In this document: piece by piece, positions 58,436-64,000 of the stretch
How the letters are laid out: every line of letters starts with the position of its first letter
Numbering within the stretch: the stretch's first letter is position 1
Source of the DNA: Peptococcaceae bacterium
GTDB taxonomy: Bacteria; Bacillota; Peptococcia; DRI-13; PHAD01
DNA length: 64,000 nucleotides
Direction of reading: 5' to 3'
Assembly: GCA_024655825.1 (NCBI GenBank)
Contig: JANLFJ010000012.1
Coordinates: forward strand, 18,848-82,847
The notes under the pieces: model-generated
Told to the model about the DNA's origin: nothing
What the model saw: only the letters and a program-made list of their open reading frames with translations
The model's database searches: none
Translations under genes and position numbers: made by a program

Positions 58436-59212
58436 ATGAAATTGTTTGATTTGACAGGGAGAAACGCTGTGGTGATCGGGGGCGCCGGCGGCCTCGGGCA
58501 AGCAATAGCCCAGGGTCTTGCCGAAGCGGGCGCCAGAGTGGCGATTGCCAGCCGCAAAGAGGAATCCCTGAGGAGAGCTGTTAAGGAAATAAAAGAAGCC
58601 AGCGGCTGCGACGTAACATATTACACGGTCGACGCCACCTCAGAGGAGAGCATCCAAGCCCTGGTTGACTCCACAGTGAAAGATTTTGGCAGGGTGGATA
58701 TTCTGGTGAACGCCCAGGGTTACAATAAAAAGTTCCCCGCTGAAGAATTCCCCATGGACGTATTTAAGGAGATGTTTGACGTCAACGTGGCTGGGGTCAT
58801 GATGTGCTGCAAGCATTTTGGCAAACACATGATTAAAAACGGCTATGGCAAGATAGTTAACTTGTCATCCGTCCGCGGCAGGATTGCCACCAAGGGGCCG
58901 GGAAATGCAGGGTATTGCGGCACCAAGGGCGCTATTGACATGATCACCCGCCAACTGGCGGCCGAGTTCGGCCCTTATGGTATTACCGTCAATGCCATTG
59001 GCCCGACGGTGACTGAGACGCCGATGATGACGGAAATTCTAAACAGCCGCGGGCCGGACGAAAGAAAAAGACTGGCAGAGGCGCTGCCCTTGAGGAGAAT
59101 GGCCTTGCCCTCCGACTGCGTTGGGCCGGCAATATTTCTTTGCTCGGAAGCGTCCTGCTTTGTGACCGGCAATATCATTTACCCCGACGGCGGCCTCACA
59201 GCCATTGGTTAG
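58436..59212 (+). CDS. Short-chain dehydrogenase, candidate phloroglucinol reductase
   Basis: A 258-residue classical SDR: cofactor motif GGAGGLGQAIA, the NAQG block (ILVNAQGYNKK), catalytic Ser145 region (NLSSVRGR), Tyr160 and Lys164 (YCGTK), and DGGLTAIG at the end. An Arg in IASRKEE after strand 2 would favour NADPH. Phloroglucinol reductase is an SDR that reduces phloroglucinol to dihydrophloroglucinol with NADPH. Its place next to transhydroxylase, cyclohydrolase and BKACE candidates suggests this activity. Sequence alone cannot tell it from 3-oxoacyl reductases. Start ATG 58436 follows AGGGAGAGG. Confidence 0.82.
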   Translation: MKLFDLTGRNAVVIGGAGGLGQAIAQGLAEAGARVAIASRKEESLRRAVKEIKEASGCDVTYYTVDATSEESIQALVDSTVKDFGRVDILVNAQGYNKKFPAEEFPMDVFKEMFDVNVAGVMMCCKHFGKHMIKNGYGKIVNLSSVRGRIATKGPGNAGYCGTKGAIDMITRQLAAEFGPYGITVNAIGPTVTETPMMTEILNSRGPDERKRLAEALPLRRMALPSDCVGPAIFLCSEASCFVTGNIIYPDGGLTAIG

Positions 59213-59247
59213 TATTATCGTTATTTTATTTCAAAGGAGGAAACGGG

Positions 59248-61749
59248 ATGGCAGAACAGATATTTACCAATAATACCGTTTGCGGTCCGGTGCATGTGCA
59301 TGTGGAAGACGGTAAAATTACCCGCATCAGGCCATTGCAGTTGGACGACAGCGATCCCAAGGACTGGACAATTGAAGCCCGGGGACATAGATTTACGCCT
59401 CCCCGGCGGGTTACCGTAGGCCAGCCCACCATGACTGAAAAAGACCGGGTTTATGCCGAAGACCGGATAAAGTATCCGATGATTCGTGAGGATTTTAATC
59501 CAAACGGCGAAAGAAACCCTCAAAACAGGGGTAAGTCCGGTTACCGCCGGATCAGTTGGGATGAGGCTCTTGACATTGTGTCTTCAGAAATCAAGCGGGT
59601 TCAGAGCGTCTATGGCAAAGAAGCCTTATGCGCCATGACTTCTTCTCACCACTGCTGGGGTCTGGTGGGCTATAAGGCCAGCGCGTTCAAAAGATTCTTC
59701 AGTTTTACCGGTTATACCCAAGTATATGACAATCCCGACAGCTGGGAAGGATTTCATTGGGGAGCCACCCACACATACGGTTATTGGTGGCGTTTGGGGG
59801 CTCCGGAGCCGTATGATCTGTTGGAGGATTGTTTGAAAAATACCGATATGATTGTTCACTGGGCCAATGACCCGGATACAATCCGCGGCGGTTATGCAGG
59901 GCAGGAATCAGCCATCTGGCGGGTCTGGATGAGAAAACTGGGCATTAAAATGGTCTATATCGATCCCTTCTGCAACTTTACGGCCGTGAAGGATGCCTAT
60001 AAATGGCTGGCGCCGCGCCCGGGGACAGAAGCTGCCCTGGCGGAAGCCATCGCCTATGTTTGGATTACCGAAGGGACATATGACAAGGATTTCATAGCCA
60101 GGAAAGCCCATGGTTTTGATGAATTCAAGGCGTATGTGCTTGGCCAGACAGACGGCAAACCCAAAGACCCAGTCTATGGGGCGGAGTTGACCGAGCTTCC
60201 CGAGGCTACCATCAAAGCCCTGGCCAGGGAATGGGCCAGTCACCGCACCATGCTGGCTTGCGGCGCCCGGGGCGGATTCGGCGGTGCCATGCGCACGGCC
60301 TATGGCCATGAATGGGCGCGCCTGATGGTGCTGTTGGCAGCCATGCAGGGCATGGGCAGGCCGGGGTCCAATTTCTGGGGCGCTGTTCTGGGCGCGCCGT
60401 GCAACACCGATTTTGTCTTTCCGGGTTATGCCGATAAATATGGCAATATTGCCAGCCCCGCGGTGGCCAAAATCGTGCCTGTAAACCCGGTAAAACAAAA
60501 ACTTTACAGGCTGTTGCTGCCGAAAGCCTTTACCAAGCCGCCCGTCAGCTGGTTTGGCGAGGGTTTTTGCGGAGAGAGTTTGGAACAGCAATTCACTCCG
60601 TACCGCTATCCTATGGCCGGCCACTCTGAAGTCAAGATGTTCTATCGTTATGGCGGCTCGTTCTTTGGCACTATGTGCGAGACCAACGATTATATCGCCA
60701 TGTACCAGAGTCCAAGGCTGGAATGTGTGGTTGGCCAGGATATCTGGTGGACTCCCGAAATGAAGTTTGCAGACGTCATCCTGCCGGCCTGCACAAACCT
60801 GGAGCGGTATGACATCGCGGAGGCCTCCAGTTCGGGTGGTTATTCACAGCACGCGTCCAGCGGCTGTAATCGCCGGATATGCGTAATGCAGAAAAAGTGC
60901 ATCGAACCCTTGTACGAATCAAAATCCGACTACCAGATTTTCACCGAGCTGGCCGAACGCTTGGGCTTTAAGGACCAGTACACAGAAGGTCTGGACGAGT
61001 TAGGCTGGTGCAGACGCTTTTTCGAGTTTTCCGATGCTTCAAAATACATCAGCTGGGAAGAGTTCTATAAAAAGGGGTATTTTGTGGTGCCCATGCCGGA
61101 AAATTACAAGCCGACCCCGGCCTACCGCTGGTTTTATGAAGACCGGGTGTGCGATACCCCCGATCCGTCGCCCAAGAAGACAGATAAGCTGCACACCTAT
61201 ACCGGCAAGATCGAGTTTGTTTCCGAGAGCCTGAAACACTTCACCCCGCACGATACCGAGCGCGGGCCCATGCCGCGTTACCAGGACAGCTGGGAGGGCC
61301 ATAAATCCGAGCTTTACAAGAAATATCCCTTCCACATGATCAGTCCTCACCCCCGTTATGGTTACCATACCCATTATGACGCTCATGCCAAATGGCTGTG
61401 GGAGATTCCCGAGCACAGGGTCATTAAGGACGGCAACCCCTATATCGTGGTGCGCATTCATCCCGACAACGCCCAAGCAAAGGGCATTAAAGAAGGGGAT
61501 ATTGTGAAACTGTTCAATGACCGGGGCGCGGTGCTCGGCATTGCCCGCCTGACGGAAAGGGTGCGGCCCAATGTGATCCATGTTTACACGTCCTCTGGGA
61601 TATACAGACCTCTGGAACCGGGGAAACCAAGTCCGGACAAGGGCGGTTGCGTAAACATCCTGACCTCGAAACGTTTCATGTCGAAAAATGTTGCCGGATT
61701 TGCCCCCAACTCTTGTCTGATTGATATTGAAAAGTGGGAGGGACAGTAA
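59248..61749 (+). CDS. athL: Pyrogallol:phloroglucinol transhydroxylase-type large subunit
   Basis: An 833-residue molybdopterin oxidoreductase of the DMSO-reductase superfamily lacking the N-terminal Fe-S cysteines (NNTVCGPVHVHVEDGK), as in AthL of Pelobacter acidigallici. The active-site residues I recall for that enzyme (His144, Asp174, Mo-ligand Ser175, Tyr404) map here, at a constant offset of ten, to His134 (SSHHCW), Asp164-Ser165 (NPDSWEG) and Tyr394 (FPGYADK). The enzyme transfers a hydroxyl between trihydroxybenzenes without net redox change. ATG 59248 is chosen after AAAGGAGG; the longer frame reads back into the SDR gene. The small subunit follows two bases later. Confidence 0.92.
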   Translation: MAEQIFTNNTVCGPVHVHVEDGKITRIRPLQLDDSDPKDWTIEARGHRFTPPRRVTVGQPTMTEKDRVYAEDRIKYPMIREDFNPNGERNPQNRGKSGYRRISWDEALDIVSSEIKRVQSVYGKEALCAMTSSHHCWGLVGYKASAFKRFFSFTGYTQVYDNPDSWEGFHWGATHTYGYWWRLGAPEPYDLLEDCLKNTDMIVHWANDPDTIRGGYAGQESAIWRVWMRKLGIKMVYIDPFCNFTAVKDAYKWLAPRPGTEAALAEAIAYVWITEGTYDKDFIARKAHGFDEFKAYVLGQTDGKPKDPVYGAELTELPEATIKALAREWASHRTMLACGARGGFGGAMRTAYGHEWARLMVLLAAMQGMGRPGSNFWGAVLGAPCNTDFVFPGYADKYGNIASPAVAKIVPVNPVKQKLYRLLLPKAFTKPPVSWFGEGFCGESLEQQFTPYRYPMAGHSEVKMFYRYGGSFFGTMCETNDYIAMYQSPRLECVVGQDIWWTPEMKFADVILPACTNLERYDIAEASSSGGYSQHASSGCNRRICVMQKKCIEPLYESKSDYQIFTELAERLGFKDQYTEGLDELGWCRRFFEFSDASKYISWEEFYKKGYFVVPMPENYKPTPAYRWFYEDRVCDTPDPSPKKTDKLHTYTGKIEFVSESLKHFTPHDTERGPMPRYQDSWEGHKSELYKKYPFHMISPHPRYGYHTHYDAHAKWLWEIPEHRVIKDGNPYIVVRIHPDNAQAKGIKEGDIVKLFNDRGAVLGIARLTERVRPNVIHVYTSSGIYRPLEPGKPSPDKGGCVNILTSKRFMSKNVAGFAPNSCLIDIEKWEGQ

Positions 61750-61750
61750 A

Positions 61751-62584
61751 ATGGCACGATACGGCATGGTTATTGACATAAATTTGTGTTCCAGTTGCTA
61801 TGCCTGTTTCCTGGCCTGTAAAGACGAACACTGCAACCAGGCTCACTTGCCCGTGGCAGCCGCTCAGCCGCATATGGGACACCGCTGGATGAACATCCGG
61901 GATATCGAGCGGGGAAAAACGGCCAGGGTCAAAGTGGCCTCCATCCCGGTGCCCTGCATGCATTGCCAGGATGCCCCGTGCGAGAAAGCGGCCCAGAATG
62001 GGGCAGTGACGCGCCGGCCTGACGGGATAGTACTGATTGACCCGGTTAAGGCCAAAGGGCAGAAGCAGCTGGTAGAGGCCTGTCCATATGGTGCAGTATA
62101 CTGGAACGAGGGAGAAAGCCTGCCGCAAAAATGCACGATGTGCGCCCATTTCTTGGATGCGGGATACAAAGAGCCGCGCTGCGTGGAGGTGTGCCCCACG
62201 GGAGCATTGACTTTTGGAGATTTGGACGATCCTGAAAGCGAGGTTTCCAAAAAAATGGCTGGAGGGGCTGTAGTTCTGCCTCCGGGGAATGACTCGATGA
62301 TGCCGCTGGTCAAGTATCTTAATGTGCCCGGCATGCTGGTGGCCGGCACCATTTTCCTGACCGATGTCAAAGAGTGCGCCAAAGGCGCCCGCGTTACCCT
62401 GTCGGGCGACGGAACCGTTAAGACCGTAACAGCCAACGGTTTCGGCGATTTTGAATTTGAGGACCTTCCCAAGGGAGCGGAATATTTCCTCACCATTGAG
62501 ATGCCGGGCTACGCGCCCTGGAAGACGTCGCTCAGGACGGATGACCACTGGGTAAGTGGAGATATTCAGTTGAAGAAACTGTAA
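61751..62584 (+). CDS. athS: Transhydroxylase-type small (Fe-S) subunit
   Basis: A 277-residue iron-sulfur protein. Cysteine groups: CSSCYACFLAC, CMHCQDAPCEKAA (its fourth Cys replaced by Ala), VEACPYGAV, and CTMC with RCVEVCPTGA. This makes 12 motif cysteines, enough for three 4Fe-4S clusters, as in AthS. After about residue 195 a beta-rich domain (LVAGTIFLTDVKECAKGARV, FGDFEFEDLPKGAEYFLTIE) of transthyretin/carboxypeptidase-regulatory type matches the extra C-terminal domain of AthS and is absent from DmsB-type subunits. It begins one base after the large-subunit stop. No membrane subunit is encoded, consistent with a soluble cytoplasmic enzyme. Confidence 0.92.
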   Translation: MARYGMVIDINLCSSCYACFLACKDEHCNQAHLPVAAAQPHMGHRWMNIRDIERGKTARVKVASIPVPCMHCQDAPCEKAAQNGAVTRRPDGIVLIDPVKAKGQKQLVEACPYGAVYWNEGESLPQKCTMCAHFLDAGYKEPRCVEVCPTGALTFGDLDDPESEVSKKMAGGAVVLPPGNDSMMPLVKYLNVPGMLVAGTIFLTDVKECAKGARVTLSGDGTVKTVTANGFGDFEFEDLPKGAEYFLTIEMPGYAPWKTSLRTDDHWVSGDIQLKKL

Positions 62585-62604
62585 GCAAAAGGAGAGATTA
62601 AATT

Positions 62605-63798
62605 ATGCGTGAGGAAGTAGTGATTGTCGACGCGATACGGACCCCCATCGGCAACATGGGCGGGACATTGAAGGATATCTCTGGGGAAGACTTGGCCTGC
62701 TTGGTGCTTAAAGCGCTGCTGGAACGGACGAAGCTGGATCCTGCCGCAGTGGACGAGGTAATTGTGGGGCAGACGAAGATTTCCGCTGATGCGCCCAATA
62801 TCGCGCGCACGGCAGCTTTAATGGCGGGAGTGCCCATAGAAGTGCCGGCTTATACCGTCTCGCGCCAGTGCGGGTCCGGCCTGCAGGCAGTTAACTCCGG
62901 AGCGCAGGCCATTATGAGCGGTCAAGCGGAGGTGGTTCTCGCTGCCGGGACGGAGAGCATGAGCAATGCTGTGTTTTATTTGCGCCAGGCCAGGTATGGC
63001 TACCGGTCCGGCAACGGGGTCCTGGTGGATTCCAATACGGAGAGCCAATTCAGGTCCCAGCCTCAGGACATGTTTGGAGTCTTTAACATGGGCATGACGG
63101 CAGAAAACCTGGCTGAAAAATACCGGATTGCCCGGGAAGAGCAAGACCTTTTCGCCTTCAGGAGCCAGGAGAAAGCCAATAAGGCTATCCAAACCGGAAG
63201 ATTCAAGGAAGAGATTGTTCCGGTTCCCGTCAAGCAGAAAAAAGGCGAACCGCTGCTGTTTGATACGGATGAGTTTCCCAAGCAGACGACCCTGGAGAAA
63301 ATGGCCAAGCTGCCGCCCGCTTTCAAAGAGGGGGGTACCGTCACTGCCGGGAATTCTTCGGGACGGAACGACGGGGCCAGCGCGCTGCTGTTGATGTCGG
63401 CCAAAAGAGCGCAAAGGGAAGGGCTAAAGCCTCTGGCTGTACTCCGCAGCCAGGCGGCAGTCGGAGTGGACCCCCGGATTATGGGCATAGGGCCGGTCAA
63501 CGCCAGCAGGAAAGCGCTGGAACTGGCCGGATTAAAGCTGAACCAAATTGACCTGATTGAATTGAACGAGGCCTTCGCTGCTCAATCTTTAGCCTGTATT
63601 AAGGAATTGGATCTGGACCAGTCAATCGTAAATGTGAATGGAGGGGCCATCGCCCTGGGCCATCCCCTGGGCTGCACAGGCGCCCGGATCATGACCACCC
63701 TGCTGTATGAAATGAAGCGCCGCAAGGCCAGATATGGACTGGCGACCCTGTGTGTCGCCGGCGGTCTCGGTCTGGCGGACGTGGTAGAACTTGTTTAG
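62605..63798 (+). CDS. Acetyl-CoA C-acetyltransferase (thiolase)
   Basis: A 397-residue thiolase with nucleophile Cys89 in [17 protein letters not shown], His353 in [16 protein letters not shown] and the second Cys383 in LCVAGGLG. It cleaves acetoacetyl-CoA with CoA to two acetyl-CoA, the final step expected for the pathway encoded upstream. AAAGGAGAG lies before ATG 62605. It is the last gene seen in the operon. Confidence 0.93.
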   Translation: MREEVVIVDAIRTPIGNMGGTLKDISGEDLACLVLKALLERTKLDPAAVDEVIVGQTKISADAPNIARTAALMAGVPIEVPAYTVSRQCGSGLQAVNSGAQAIMSGQAEVVLAAGTESMSNAVFYLRQARYGYRSGNGVLVDSNTESQFRSQPQDMFGVFNMGMTAENLAEKYRIAREEQDLFAFRSQEKANKAIQTGRFKEEIVPVPVKQKKGEPLLFDTDEFPKQTTLEKMAKLPPAFKEGGTVTAGNSSGRNDGASALLLMSAKRAQREGLKPLAVLRSQAAVGVDPRIMGIGPVNASRKALELAGLKLNQIDLIELNEAFAAQSLACIKELDLDQSIVNVNGGAIALGHPLGCTGARIMTTLLYEMKRRKARYGLATLCVAGGLGLADVVELV

Positions 63799-64000
63799 CC
63801 GCTTGATATCAAGGCCGTTTTCTCCTAATCACTCCTCCCTTTTTTGCGGCGTCCTGGACGGGCCGGATGAACAGTATTACAGCCTTATATAGCTATAGCA
63901 GCTGAATCTGCCTGCCGCCGGTACGTCCAGGACCGCCTCTTGTTTATTCAAAAAGCCTGGGGCCATCAAACTGCCGGGACAAGCGGGAGTTTGGTGGCCT
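63799..64000 (+). other. Non-coding end of window with long inverted repeat
   Basis: GTCCTGGACG (63851-63860) and CGTCCAGGAC (63924-63933) are perfect 10-bp arms, extendable through GCGG/CCGC and GCCGG/CCGG with small bulges, around a loop of about 60 bases. A T-rich stretch (CTCTTGTTTATTC) follows. It may end the operon or belong to a leader beyond the window. No gene is supported here. Confidence 0.5.

Noticed and set aside
59140..59247. N-terminal extension of the transhydroxylase large subunit
   Set aside because: It overlaps the SDR coding end in another frame; ATG 59248 has a proper AAAGGAGG site.
59248..62584. DMSO-reductase-type respiratory complex
   Set aside because: No membrane anchor gene or Tat signal; the large subunit lacks the Fe-S cysteines and the small subunit has the extra transthyretin-like domain typical of transhydroxylase.

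Overview
The window looks like a chromosome segment of an anaerobic, B12-using Firmicute of the Peptococcaceae/Desulfotomaculum-Pelotomaculum type. This is an inference from strong AGGAGG-type ribosome sites, GTG/TTG starts, lipoprotein transporters, sigma-54 activators, a tungsten/molybdenum aldehyde oxidoreductase and strictly anaerobic aromatic enzymes. No rRNA, tRNA or CRISPR array was seen.

Layout. 1-6350: tail of nadC, then a MacAB-type efflux system on the minus strand (permease, ATPase, double-length adaptor), divergent from an OmpR-type response regulator and histidine kinase. 6647-11913: an operon with a histidinol-dehydrogenase paralogue and a ribose-type ABC importer. 11959-14440: a small unknown gene, a frameshifted IS630 remnant and an IS110-family element. 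14444-15352: a PflX-like radical SAM protein.

15395-37875: a sigma-A promoter, a cobalamin riboswitch and an intrinsic terminator lead a run of about 15 plus-strand genes. They encode a secreted stalk-domain protein, a BtuFCD-like importer, a ChlI-ChlD fusion chelatase subunit, an ABC-2 exporter, CobN, an ECF transporter whose S component is fused to a large extracytoplasmic domain, CbiQ, a double CbiO, a PQQ-like propeller lipoprotein, a SPASM radical SAM enzyme, a second ChlI and a CobN tail fragment. Together they suggest B12-repressed tetrapyrrole/corrinoid uptake and metal insertion.

37913-50109: a metallo-hydrolase and a BrnQ carrier, then an AcoR-like sigma-54 activator. A consensus sigma-54 promoter follows, driving a sodium-solute symporter with two tiny membrane proteins, a MoaF-like protein, a frameshifted Zn-alcohol dehydrogenase, an Fe-alcohol dehydrogenase, an aldehyde:ferredoxin oxidoreductase and a MoaD-like protein. 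This looks like alcohol-to-aldehyde-to-acid oxidation of an unknown substrate.

50207-63798: a second sigma-54 activator, a second consensus sigma-54 promoter, a TRAP transporter and a complete-looking set for anaerobic pyrogallol/phloroglucinol breakdown: transhydroxylase large and small subunits, an SDR (phloroglucinol reductase candidate), a cyclase-family hydrolase (dihydrophloroglucinol cyclohydrolase candidate), a 3-hydroxyacyl-CoA-dehydrogenase-type enzyme, a beta-keto acid cleavage enzyme and a thiolase.

The most novel-looking signal is a pair of closely matching structured leaders, one upstream of each sigma-54 activator (about 40270-40396 and 50255-50388). Each has its own promoter, a covarying hairpin, invariant GAGTA boxes exactly 40 nt apart, and a terminator that competes with the aptamer-like stem. 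This resembles an undescribed riboswitch or attenuator class controlling activator synthesis.
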